Positions 37,389-49,122 of a DNA stretch of 64,000 nt are shown here, piece by piece. The position numbers were made by a program, and so were the translations under genes. Where the stretch lies: contig JAJFZO010000882.1 in the NCBI GenBank assembly GCA_021397835.1, forward strand, positions 868,001 through 932,000, in the 5' to 3' direction. Under the pieces are notes generated by a model. That model searched no databases, was not told the DNA's origin, and saw only the letters and a list, made by a program, of their open reading frames with translations. Origin of the DNA: Moringa oleifera (Eukaryota > Streptophyta > Magnoliopsida > Brassicales > Moringaceae). How positions within the stretch are numbered: the first letter of the stretch is position 1; every line of letters starts with the position of its first letter.

Positions 37389-40037
37389 TGAGCTGAGGTA
37401 GTTGCAAAAATTGTTCGCATATTACAAAATATTAAACAAATACTCCTGATCAAGTGCACTACACAACCTGTACATCAAGTACACACCAAGTAACAAGCAG
37501 CAAAAAGTGTTACAATTATAAACAATTACAGAATTCATCCCTTTCCCTTTTGCCCTGTGGTGTCCCTAAAACACCACAACAGTGCATAATTTACAGGACC
37601 CAATACCTGACAGTAGCCAACAGAGGGGTTATGTCGTGCATATGCAGTGAGTAGCCGCCTCAGAGCATTTCTGCCATCATCATCTAGGGCAGGATGACCT
37701 GGAAACGTTCTAGGCAAATCCTGCAGTTAAAAACAGCAATAAGTCAAGAAACTCAAGACTAATAATGCCAGAAAAGTAAAGGTAGGACCAGTGATTGAAG
37801 ATAGTAAATATCAAAATTGGAAGAGCATGCAGTTAATCACCTTCTCAATCTGCCCTTTCCATTTCTCAACTGCACATATTGAGTCCCCAGTTGAATCCTT
37901 ACTCCTGCTGTCTAACTGTGAACCATCATCATCTTCCACATTGTCACCAGGATTAGTTTCTGAAGCAAGCAGATTGTGGTAGTACTTCTCAACTCGACGT
38001 GCCTTCACACCCGCAAAGGCTTGCCAAAGCTGATATTGTGAGAATAGAGTAAAAAAATTAATAATAATAAAAATAAAGCAAGCTACTGCAAGATGAACTG
38101 CAAGAGGAAAGTGAAAGGACAGAGGTACAGAAAAGAAGGGAGGATGATCAAAAGTTACTACCTCTCCCCTGAGGGCCATTGGCACTCCACCACGAACAAG
38201 AACTTCCAGTTCCTCTTTCCAAGGAAATGAAGGTTCTAGAGCAGCTGCGTCAGCAGCAGCTGTGGCCGCGGTCATATTGTCAGTAGAAGGGCCATCTTGA
38301 ATTGGCTCAGACCTCTCCACATCATAAAACTCATCCTCAGAATCCTCCTCTGATACTCCTTTTGGATACCTAGCATCTTCGACTGCAGACGCAGACTTCA
38401 ATTTTGAAGTCTCTTGCTCATCTTTTGGTCTGTTGCCCTTCTTTAGACGAAAGCTCATCATATCCTCAATGGCATGGAGGGAGGATCTAATCTCAGTCCA
38501 AATTTGGATAGCATGTTTTTTTTTCTCCGCCGTGGATGGCCCCTCCTTTTGTGCAACATCTTCAGGCAAAATACCAGGACCAGTCTTATTAAGACTTAGA
38601 TTGTCTCCCTCAACGCCATCCTCCAGACTATCATTAGCTGCATCCTCCTTAGCTTCAGTATGCAATGCCTTGCTATGATCCTCAGAAGATGACACATTTT
38701 CAGGCAATTCAGCAGACTCCGCTTGACGTTCTAAGAAACTCTTCCACCTGTCTGATCTTTCCTCCTCTTCCTCCTAAAATCATTAGAAATAAACAGAATA
38801 AGACTTCTCATTCTCGGAGCTCATTTTAACCTTGAAATTTCATTATTTCCAAGAAATGAGAAGAAAATGTGTCGATCTGAATTACAAAATATTCTCATCA
38901 TTCCAACCCTCCCCCTCCTCCCCCACTGCCCGGCCCCCAAAAAATAAAATAAAAAGCACCGTAGTAACTGAGCTTAACACAACTGACTAGCTCATTTTTA
39001 CTAGTAAGAGTACACTTTTAGGCCTTCTTATGCTAGTTATTCAATGGAAACACGGATTAGGGTTTCATTTTCGTTGCTCTTTCTTGAGAATCAAGATCAT
39101 AAGCCAGAGAATTATAAATTTTTCCAGCAACTGAAGAGAAGGTTCTGAACTCAAAAAGAAGAGATAAGTAATGAATAAAACCTTGTAGATATTAGCATAT
39201 TCTCGATATCTTTGCACATGCTGAGGTCTCACAGCAAATCCATAAGCATCCCTGTCCATTCCAAGATTCATCAGTTCCCAAAACTCAACAAAATTCTTCT
39301 TATTCATAACACAATGAATATCTTGATCAAGTTCTTGGTTCGAAATTCTATACAAATCAATCAAATATAAACCAAAGCAAACATCATTATGAGCAAAAAC
39401 CAACTCAAGCTACCTGCAATCAGCCTCCAAAAATAGCAACTCATATTAGAAAACAATATAGTCCTTCAATACCTCAATTCTACATCCATATGACTCAATT
39501 TGGCCTCGGAACAGACTCAATTCACTTAAAAATCATACCACATTTTGCACAGGATCCCTTAATTACCAAAATCAAAGGGCAAGAAGTTAAGATCAACTCA
39601 AATGACAATCGTGGATTAGTAAGATCAACCAATACACCTAAAGATTCAACAATCAAAGCACGTCGGTTAGAATTTTCACAGATCAAAATGTAAAATGTTA
39701 AAGACATCCATAAAGGGAAGTACCAAAAGATCGGCTTAACAGTAGCATTTTAAAGTTAAATTAATGTAAAAATTGTATGGCAACTTGAAGTCCACAAACT
39801 GAGGTTTTAGGGATCAAGCGTAGCGAGATGAGAGAGAGAGGTTATATTAAACTAATAATAATTTTTTTTTTAAAAAAAAAAGAAAACTGAATGAGGGAGT
39901 TAGCAATGGGCTCGGGGATAGGACTGAGATGGAGAAGGACGCGTGGCAAGAAGGGAATGATGCAGCAGGGAAGATGCGTACCTCTTGTGCTCGAAAGTGA
40001 TGAGAGGGTTAATGGCCTTAGAAGTGGCAGTCCTCAT
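23174..40037 (-). CDS. TBC-domain Rab GTPase-activating protein with C-terminal coiled coil
   Basis: TBC proteins switch off Rab GTPases in vesicle traffic. Exons on the minus strand: 40037-39982, 39251-39182, 38773-38162, 38029-37841, 37720-37607, 36087-36029, 35703-35637, 35500-35449, 35337-35245, 35086-35003, 34882-34476, 28559-28498, 27299-27230, 26968-26888, 26797-26696, 24575-24451, 24189-24072, 23302-23174; 829 residues. An N-terminal plant block (AYGFAVRPQHVQRYREYA) is followed by an acidic linker and the TBC domain from about residue 225. Both catalytic fingers are present: IEKDLPR (residues 307-313, Arg finger) and YCQ (345-347, Gln finger). The C-terminus is Glu/Gln-rich coiled coil (LLEEKRSAVLRAEELETAL and onward, about 605-750). 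ATG at 40037 was chosen; the frame stays open further upstream without another ATG. Intron 11 is 5.9 kb because of a LINE insertion. Confidence 0.92.
24820..25680 (-). mobile_element. LINE 3' fragment in TBC intron 15
   Basis: On the minus strand this matches the zinc-binding C-terminal region and 3' tail of the larger LINE at 28.9-33.9 kb. Shared blocks include CTTTACATAGGTAGCAT (plus-strand reading), the CCCACT(A/G)CC(T/C)AGCTTCCA block and CCCA(A/G)TCCTG. A plus-strand T-run near 24833-24843 marks the poly(A) end. It is 5'-truncated and broken by stops. Confidence 0.75.
28925..33865 (-). mobile_element. Nearly full-length degenerate LINE (L1-type) in TBC intron 11
   Basis: Reading the minus strand in order: an ORF1-like region (about 33850-32700), endonuclease N-terminal QETKIEEMNPSIV near 32287, the linker between endonuclease and reverse transcriptase near 31580 (WNREKFGNLGQQR), reverse transcriptase with the box FVDDT near 30500, the thumb-like block SLFSLPKEIARKLEAIQRKF near 30090, and the zinc-binding domain with CYLCKEQNESIFH near 29350. 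The element is cut by many stops and frameshifts. The 3' tail near 28930 resembles the other LINE tails here. No clear target duplication was found. It sits in the same transcriptional orientation as the host gene. Confidence 0.82.
37357..37386. repeat. AT dinucleotide microsatellite
   Basis: Fifteen AT units in intron 5 of the TBC gene. Confidence 0.95.
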
Positions 40038-43000
40038 TTGTTGCGTGGATTGATTCGATTGGTAAGATTCAACTTGGTGGACACCGGCGTTCAACTACTG
40101 GTCGAAGATCACGCGGCTCTTCCTTGATTCTCTGCAACTGAATTGAGAGAAAGTGAGAGAGAGAGAGAGAGAGGACAGTTTGGTTTCTCCACAAGTAGCA
40201 GCAGTGATGGCTTTTCGTTCTTCAAGTTAAATGAAAGGGAAGAGAGAGAGAGAGCAGAGTCACATGCAAAGCGCGAGATTAGCGTCCCATTATTACAGCT
40301 GCCGGTTTCACAGAGGAGGATCAGGCAAAACAGACACACAGAAAGAGAGAGAGAAGCTTTGAATCTATAAACACAGAGAGAGAAAGAGAGTGGAAAGAGA
40401 CTTTGATTTCAAAGGAGTTGAGTTTCTTATACTATTAGTCAATTAAGACAGTTTTTCTCAACTTGCAAATATCTATTTTTAAGAAAATCCAAAAAAAATT
40501 ATTAGCTTTGACATTTTCATCATTTTTATTTTTATTTTGAAATTTTTTGTGTTTATTTTTTAATTATTTTTAAAATTTTAAATTAAATGGTCAAACATTT
40601 AAAATATTCAATTAAAAAAATTATGAATTTTAATAAAAATATACATAAATAATTTATTTACCCTTAGATCATGAAAATAAATGTAAAAACCCTATCACAC
40701 AAAATAGATAATTGTAATTTTCTTTTTAATTTTAAAGTAATTAACAAGAAAAAATCATTTTAAATTTATTTTTTAATTAAAATTTTATTATATCAATTTG
40801 TTCAATTTTACATTCAAATTTTTAATTTGAAAGAAAATGGACTTTATCTTTAAAATATTTAGCATTTTTAGTCTCTGTAAATTTTTAATTTAATTATTTC
40901 AGTCTTTTATTTCTTTGTCCAACATTGTATTTTATTATTCCGAAGTTAATCTAAAAAAAATTCAAAAATTCAATAAAAAATTTAATTTAATCTAAGTTAA
41001 AAGTATTAATGTAAAATTGAGTGAATAATTGATAGAATAAGATTTAAATAAAAAATAAACTTATGTTTGAGAAATTTTATATTTTTTAAATTTTATTTTA
41101 TTTAATAAAATATTCAATTTAACAAAATGGATCTTATTCTTCCTGTGATAGCGATGATGTTTCATAATTGAATTTGCTTGTCTAAAAATAGAAAATATTC
41201 TGCTGTCAAATGCATTTTCTTCGTATAAGCATGAAATTGACAAAATCGTCATTTTCACCCAAATTAAGCTAATAGATTTTTTTCACCCTAATTTCATCTC
41301 TCTTTTTTCATTAAAAAGGATAATTGTTGAGCTGTGAATTCTATAATTTCACACATAAATACACCATGACTCAAATTATTTTAAAAAAATTTAAATAATT
41401 TATAATTTATTTTTACCTTTTCATAATAAATTTCCAATAAAGAGAAGAAAAAGGTTAAAAGCTTGCTAGCATAATTTGGTGTCGGCAATCACAAATTTCT
41501 CCGAGACTACCCTGGATCGCTGTGATAAACATAGATGCGCATGATACCGGTGGTGGGGTAAGAAACAAGTAAGGCAAAGGAGTATAATTATTAGTGCCAA
41601 TATCCACCAACAAAAAGTGGCAACCTTTTTGTCATTGTCAAAGTTTTTCCCAATTTAAGGATCATGGTGAAAAAGGATTACTTTAATGTCCCTATCCATT
41701 TGCTTCGCAATTAAATGCACTGATTTATAATATCTAATTTAAAATTTTATTAAAGGAAATAATCTTTTTAATAATTATTAAAAATTCATTTTTAATTTAA
41801 GTTAATATATTGATTAAATTAGTTATTTATAATTGATGTTTAATTAAATTTTAACTTAAGTGATATAAAAATTAAAGAATATTTTTAAACTAATTTAAAT
41901 AAATTTTATGCTTTATTTTAAATTATTTTTTTAAAATTTAAATAAAATTTTGATTCATGAGTTATTTTTTAATAAATTTTAGTAGTTTAATTTTTTAAAA
42001 AAACTAAATACTCAGTAATTTTTTTAATAATGATAATTTAAATAATTTTTTTCGTTTGTAAAAATGTTTAAATTAAAATTTATTATATAAAATGGTCAAT
42101 TTGAATATTTAAAAAAATTCAATTTTTTGATAAAATTTAAATTAAATCAAAATAAAATATGATATATTTAATTGACTTCATTAATATTTTATACTGTAAA
42201 ATAAAAACTGAGTATCACATATTACAAATCGGTATGTCTAACCCAAATAACTAGTTTATAAGATGAAGAAACCTGTTTCTTTTTTTTTTCCCCCATAAAG
42301 TCTCAATTTATTTAAACTTTTTAGAGAAATTATTGTAAATTATAATTAATATCATGTCACCTAAAGTTTTAAAAAATCACATGCAATTTAAAAATTGCTT
42401 TCTTAAAGTAAACTTTAAATAAACAATCCAAACTTCAAAAAGTGACCTCTTGTTTCCACTCCAAGCCAATAAACAATGTTGGCTAGCCCAAAGAGGAATC
42501 ACATGAGCTGCCAATAAACATCAATATTCTATAGTCATCACCATGAATTTCTTCAAACGGTGATGATTGTCATTTACGCATGATATGCAAATTTTTCATT
42601 TTCATATAGGCATAGGGACCTTGACGTACAATACCAATTTTATTGTTCTCGTTTTCTTATCTCGGGACTTGATATAAACTTTTTGCAGGAGTAGCTCGTG
42701 TTAAGCCATTAATTTTGCAATTTTATCATTTGGGCAAAAAAGAAATAGTGGCTTAAGATTTAATTCACGCGGTAACATTAAAATAAGCATACGGATTATT
42801 GATGTGAATTTCAACAAATTTGAAGCCTCTTTGGTATGGTCTCCTCAATCCATTTCAAATTTTCAATGCTACCCACTTAAATAAGAATCAAATAAAAAGA
42901 TAAAATTTTTTTGAATATAAAGCATCATTTAGACCGGCCCTGACAAAGATAGTATAACACTAATTTGATAAATTAAGATTATATTCTCCCTAACAAAACG

Positions 43001-44755
43001 ACATACAATTGTGAACAATTTGTTACAAATATAATACGACATATGAAACATCACCAAATGTATTTTTAATTTTTTTACACAAAATTTATTTTTAATAAAG
43101 AATTCAATATACCTATTACATTATTATGAAAAAAATTAATTATTTAAAAATTATTATTTAATATATAAGTTAAATTATTTATATTATTGTAGATATTAGT
43201 TATTAATAGTTATTATATAATATTATTAAAATAAATATTTATAACACATTAATAAGTTGAAAATTAAAAAATAATTTTTAAATATCAAAATAATGATAAA
43301 TTTAATGTTTAGAGTTGAAAATGATCTTAAACTTAAATGCTAGATATAAATAATATGAATTTATTAAATACTTACTTTTTTTTTGGAAATATAGAAGCAG
43401 AATTGGGCATAAGAAATTTTAGAGGATTTTTGTTAATAAATAGTTACTTTTCAAATCTTAGATAATTTATAAATTATTTCATTAAATTATACATAAAATA
43501 TTATGTATACGACCATAAATATTATATTACATTTTTTAAAAAATAAATAATATATAAACATAATTAAAAATTGTGATAACATTAGTACTATCAAACAAAA
43601 TTTAACATCTTTGAGTTCACAATGTTAGCAATAAACCAGTATACTCTTTCTCCTATAAATATACACATTTTTTTTAGCATAAGATATCATAATTAGTATG
43701 TGTCTTGTTATTTGATTTTCTTTTAAAAAAAACTTGCACACATATATATATATATATATAATATTTATTGACATCACTTTTTGAAATATTTTTTTCATAT
43801 GATAAAAAAATTCAAATATATTTTAAGGTAAATTAATGAAAGTCCTCGGTATGTTTTTCAATTTAAATATTATTGTATGAATTAATTCAATTATTGTCAA
43901 AATTTTAAATTAAATTAAATTGCCTTTACTTTCATAAATTTACAAATTTTTTAGGATAATTAGAAAATAAAAAACTAATAAAAAGACAAAAATTTGAAAA
44001 AAGAGTAGGAGATAAAACAATAGGAAAACAAGAATTCTTGTGGGTTTTTCTTCTTTTATTTTTAATTGAACAAAACAACATTGTTACAAATTATTCTTAA
44101 GAAAACTTCTAAAATTTTGAAAACGTGGTTTCATTTAATTTAAATTAAAACTTTAAAATTGAGTTAATTTATTTTATTTTAATCATTTATTTTTCATTTT
44201 TAGATAACTAAAAAAAACCTTAAAATTTGTTCATATTTCAATATAAATCTCGTCATTTAATTTTTTTCAATTGTACATCTCAAAATTTAATTTAAGTTAA
44301 TATAAATTATAATTAAATATTATGTAAAATTAATAATATTTTTATTATTAAAATATTTTAAAAATAATTTAAATAAAATTTATATTTTGTTTTAAATTGA
44401 TCTCTCAAATTTAAATAATTTTTAATTTATGAATTATTTTTATAAATTTTTAAGAACTTAAAAATTAAAAATTAAAAAATATTTTTAATACTTAAAAGAA
44501 TTTTGAAATTTTTCACTATGATAATATGAATACATATTTTTTTATCTTTTATAATTTTTTAAAATAAAAATGGTGCAAATATTAAAAAAAAATTGCAAAG
44601 GGGCGTGATTTATGTAGGGGTTACTAGAACAGTTTCCCACTAAAGGCAGAGCATCTAATTCGAAGCGCACTCTTCAACAACAAAGATGGAGGATATGGAG
44701 TGACACGTTTTGTGCCTGTGGTCGACAAATCTCTCTTGTTCTGTCTGCCGAATCA
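40038..44755. other. Divergent AT-rich spacer between the TBC and PGP synthase genes
   Basis: The TBC leader and promoter side (about 40038-40430) is GA-rich, with the longest GA run at about 40154-40173. From about 40440 to 44640 the DNA is extremely AT-rich with no coding frame of note. AT-rich blocks near 41840-42010 and 44300-44480 resemble the repeat family of the 13.8-16.1 kb spacer. An AT microsatellite lies at about 43743-43760. The PGP synthase promoter must lie left of 44756. Confidence 0.65.
40154..40173. repeat. GA tract in the TBC gene 5' leader
   Basis: Perfect GA repeat about 115 bases upstream of the TBC start codon, with further GA-rich blocks to about 40390. Confidence 0.8.
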
Positions 44756-47700
44756 ATGTCAGGCCTGAAACTCTCAATCGCGGCAGCTGCAGCTTCCTCT
44801 GTCCACAACAAGTCCTTCAAATGGCTTCGCGCCATCGCCACCACAACCTCCACCTCCACCACTAACCCCACCCTTTCACTCACCAGAACACTGTTGCTTT
44901 CCCTCAATAGCAAGTGGCGCACGATAACCCCGTGCGCACCTCTTCCCTTTTTGGCGCACGTTAGTCGCATTAAAGATGCCAATAAAGACCTGTTAGGGTT
45001 TAGGTTCCCTGCTGGTCACAAGTGTTTCTCTTCCTCCCCAGACAAAGGTGGGCTTTCCGGATCCGCCGGATCGGGACTCGTGGTTGGTATGGGTCAAGAT
45101 AACGAGTTTAAGGCGGATCACGACGGCTGGTACCATGATGATCGTTTGCTCCGTCAAAATCAGCCACCCTTCCCGTCGCCATCATCGCAGCAGGAGCAAC
45201 AACAACTACATTCTTCGTCTAAATTCCTCACATTACCGACCGTTTTAACTCTTGGTCGTGTGGTTGCCATTCCGCTTCTCATCGCCAGTATGTTCTCTTT
45301 TTTTTTTTCCACCATTTTTGGATTTGATTGTTGAATTATTTGTTGTTTTTTCTTAAATGGATTTGTTATCATTTTCGATGATTTATACTTCAATTTTTTA
45401 TTATTTCTGGGAAGAGTTCCTATGGTTATAACTTATGTTATATTGTTGTCTTTTTCGTAGGAGTACTTTGCAGGCATGTGATGCTTGATATTCCCTTTAA
45501 AAAAAATTATATGTCAATTCAATTCTCACGACAACATAAAGCATAATCTCATTGAAGACTTATCATTTTTTGGTTGTCTCAGATTTGGAATTAGATGTTT
45601 TATTATAATTGAAATAGAATTGGGATTGATGCTGAAATTGCACGGAAATGAAGACTTCCTATCTACAACAAATTAGGACAGGAAGCCTCCTATTTCAATG
45701 AATTTTGTGGTGCATGGTTGTCCTGCCAAAGCAGCAGTAGCCCTGTACAATGTTTGAGTTTCAGGCTTTAGTTTTCCTGCTTTTTGTGCATATCTGATGC
45801 CATTTGTTTTTTGTTTGGCTGCGGTGCTAGATACCGTCCTGTTAGTTGTTTGGGCAGTGACTGGCATTTTTGCTTATAAAAGTGCATGCATTTGGCTCAT
45901 GAATAAACATTATTATTTTGTTGCTTCTGACTATGCAGTTCTTAATTGTCTGCTACTTTGAATTATGATTTTTATGTTAAGTTTGTTGAGATAAGTCATT
46001 CTCTGAATGTTGTGCTTGCATAGAATGCCTGTAGTGCATAGAATGCAGTTCGTATATCATGTATATATGGCCATTGTTGTGGCAAGTCCTTTTGTCTGCT
46101 AACTGGTTTGTTTCTCTCTCTAGCCTTTTACATGGATAATTGGTTGGGAAGAACTGCTACAACAGGGATTTTTATAGCTGCAGCAGTTACAGATTGGCTT
46201 GATGGGTATATTGCCAGAAAAGTATGTTTCTCTCTCTCTCTCTCTTTTCCTTTTCTTCTTCATGATAACATTTCATCTAACATGTTTGGATGTTCATCCC
46301 CCTTTAGTTTTCTTTTTTTTTTTCTCTTTGTATGGAAGCTAAATACTAAAATGCATTTCAGATGAGGCTAGGCTCTGCCTTTGGTGCATTCTTGGATCCT
46401 GTGGCAGATAAGGTACAAAGTTTCTTCATTAATTAAAATTTCTGTTATTAGTTTGTATCACTTGGGTTAAAGAGATGCTTTGCTAACTTGTATGATTCTT
46501 TGGATTTTTGTTTTGATTTTCGTTTCCATGGATCCAGCTTATGGTGGCTACAACATTGGTCTTATTGTGCACAAGACCTCTGGAAGTTGCTATGTTCGGA
46601 CAAGTACCTTGGCTGTTGACTCTGCCTTCAGTTGCCATTATTGGTAGGGAGGTAATACATTGTTTTTTTGTATCGTAGAACTTCCATCCCCTGAATTGAT
46701 GTATTATGTAAGTTAATTTTAATTTTTCAATTATTTAAGTGGAGTAGGTTGCATTATCTGAGCAACACGTGCATGTCTTTAGTCATAGCTTCCTTCCTCC
46801 ATCACCCCCCTTCCCCATGGTGCATGTGCTCATGTGCTTGCACTTTAAAGATGTTATTCTGATATTTGATTCTTGGAGTCTGCTTTCTTGTAACTGCTCT
46901 AAATATGCTAAAAGTAGAGTAAGAGATAGTTCTCTCATGCATTATGTAGGACTACATTGACATTAGTATTCATGTAATTTTCTTGCAGTTAGTCATATTG
47001 TTTGAATTTTTTCTGGGTGGCCTATTCTCGGATTGTGGCAAATTGAATTCTGCACTTCTGCATTTCAATGATAACAAGAAACATGATTGTTGTTCTGTGG
47101 TTTATTTTTTTATGGGAAAATATTGTTTACACAAAGCTTGTGGAAATGAGTTCTAATTTGTTGAGGAGCAAGAACACGAATTTGATATAGACTATGTGAA
47201 GCAAGCTATCTTTTTGAGTGATTATGTTAATTTCCTGGTCAAGAAAATTATTGTGTAGGTTTCATTAATAGATTATAGAAGATTACAATAATTTGATACA
47301 TGTTTGTAGATTATGGAGTTGACAAATAAGTGATAGAGAAAAAAGTGTGAGAATCAAGTTCTTAGCTCATGTGAAATATATGGGCTTTTCTGTTGCTTTT
47401 TTCTTCCTGTCGTCTCCTTCACCTCTTGCTGATTGTTTACTGTATTGTCTGATATTGGATCTCTTCACAACTTTTTTATAGATAACTATGTCTGCGGTTA
47501 GAGAATGGGCTGCTTCTCAGAATAGTAAGCTTTTGGAGGTTTGTTATCTCCTTCATGCTCACCTATCATCCACTGCCTTTGTTTCTGAACTTTCAAAAAC
47601 TTTAAACTGTTCTTTTTATTTCCTTTTCATCATGAGCAAATGCTTGACTATGGATGCAATTTACATTGTAGAAATGATATTTATTTTCAGGCTGTTGCTG

Positions 47701-48008
47701 TAAATAACTTGGGAAAGTGGAAAACTGCCACACAGATGATGGCACTAACCATCCTCCTCGCAACTCGGGACAGCAGGTTTGATGTATTCTCCTTCCTGCT
47801 ATTATGGGCCACTATTATGAAATTAAGTAGAACAAATGGCATGCTGGTTCTTTTATTTGAAGTATTTAACTTTGTTTTATTATGCAGTTTGGGAGGGCCA
47901 GAGTTTCTTGTAGCTTCTGGTGTTTTATTGCTTTATACATCTGCCGGGCTGTCCTTATGGTCTCTAGCCGTTTACATGAGGAAGATATGGAAGGTACTAC
48001 TCAAGTAG
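44756..48008 (+). CDS. PGPS1: Phosphatidylglycerophosphate synthase (CDP-diacylglycerol:glycerol-3-phosphate transferase)
   Basis: The enzyme joins CDP-diacylglycerol and glycerol 3-phosphate to make phosphatidylglycerophosphate, the precursor of phosphatidylglycerol in plastids and of cardiolipin in mitochondria. Exons: 44756-45287, 46124-46221, 46362-46412, 46538-46651, 47482-47538, 47691-47776, 47888-48008; 352 residues. The CDP-alcohol phosphotransferase signature is complete: D201, D204-G205, A208-R209, G218, D222 and D226, split over two exons. Several hydrophobic membrane segments follow, and the protein ends with VYMRKIWKVLLK. The first about 155 residues are Ser/Thr/Ala-rich and poorly conserved, fitting an organelle transit peptide; the Arabidopsis homologue is reported as dual plastid/mitochondrial. 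It is not the plant cardiolipin synthase, which has a different C-terminal half. Confidence 0.93.
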
Positions 48009-49122
48009 CATGCTTCGCTTGTTGCATGCTGCTCTGCATTCACTTGCATATAGTCCTTCATTGGAAGAATACTTTTATAAAGTCCTTCATTGGCATATAC
48101 TTGCATCTACTCCTCAGTGCGGGCTGTTGCGTTAGGGGGATGATACTCCCACATAATCTTTTTGGCGATTATGTTATCCAGATAAGCAGATTATCTGCAG
48201 ATTTCAGTTCATCATTGGCTTGACCGAGGTAGTACAGTGTGTAGAGCTGTCCATGTCCCCTGTGTTTCAAATCTCAGATTCTCTAATTGATTTGATTTAC
48301 TATGTTCAAAACAAATATTCCCTGTTTCAAAACCTACATTATTGCGCGGACCCACTAGCCCATTTCCAGGCAGACAGCAAGCTAAACCGCAATGGGACAT
48401 TGACCTTCCGGCTCACTCTATTATACTTTATTTGTAACTTAGTCGATATTCTTTTTTCTATGCATTTTCATTTAAGTTAGCAAGAGTTAATCCATTAATC
48501 AAACTGTATCAGATGTTTTGAGGCTGAGATGTTTGCACTGTTCACAGCCCCCTCCAGGCATATTTGATAAAAGTGCAAAATTACTGTGATGAATTGATAT
48601 AGAATATCTGTAAATGTTCAATTTTGGATTATCCTGTGATCATAATCTTTCTGTATTGATATGTACATGACTTATGGGCCACCCCCTCCGAGAGTTGCCT
48701 TACTATATGATTTGGATGAATTCATCCATCATTTGCTTTCACTGACAAGGAATGACAAAACAATTCCTGGAAATTGAGTCACTTTTTCCAGGATGGCTTG
48801 CATTGTTTTCCTTACGTCCTTATGCTTTTGTGCCGGAGAGTAAAGTTTCTGAGTATAAAAATGGAATCAAGAGTTGAATTTAACTGTAAGAAATCTTAAT
48901 TTCATTTTTAGTTGAAGCAAACAGAAACAATTCCTGTTTCTAAACACCCACTTCAGTAGATACAGATTTTCCCTACGGCAGTGGATGATGATGCCCCCAG
49001 CCAACTCACCTGATTTCTTCTTTTCAGAGATTAGAAGTGAATAAGCAGGGTTCAGAGGTGAGCCTATGCAAAAAGACAAAATGGTTAGAGAAATTATAGC
49101 TACAATAACATTTCAGCATTTC
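48009..49122. other. Convergent spacer between PGP synthase and GST lambda genes
   Basis: Contains the 3' ends of both genes, with a small local repeat of AAGTCCTTCATTGG near 48053 and 48080. No further gene recognised. Confidence 0.6.

Noticed and set aside
39900..40094. An earlier start of the TBC protein at 40094
   Set aside because: The codon there is TTG on the minus strand; the first ATG in frame is at 40037 and fits the family N-terminus.
44756..48008. Cardiolipin synthase
   Set aside because: The same CDP-alcohol motif occurs there, but the C-terminal half (REITMSAVREWAASQN, VYMRKIWKVLLK) is that of PGP synthase.
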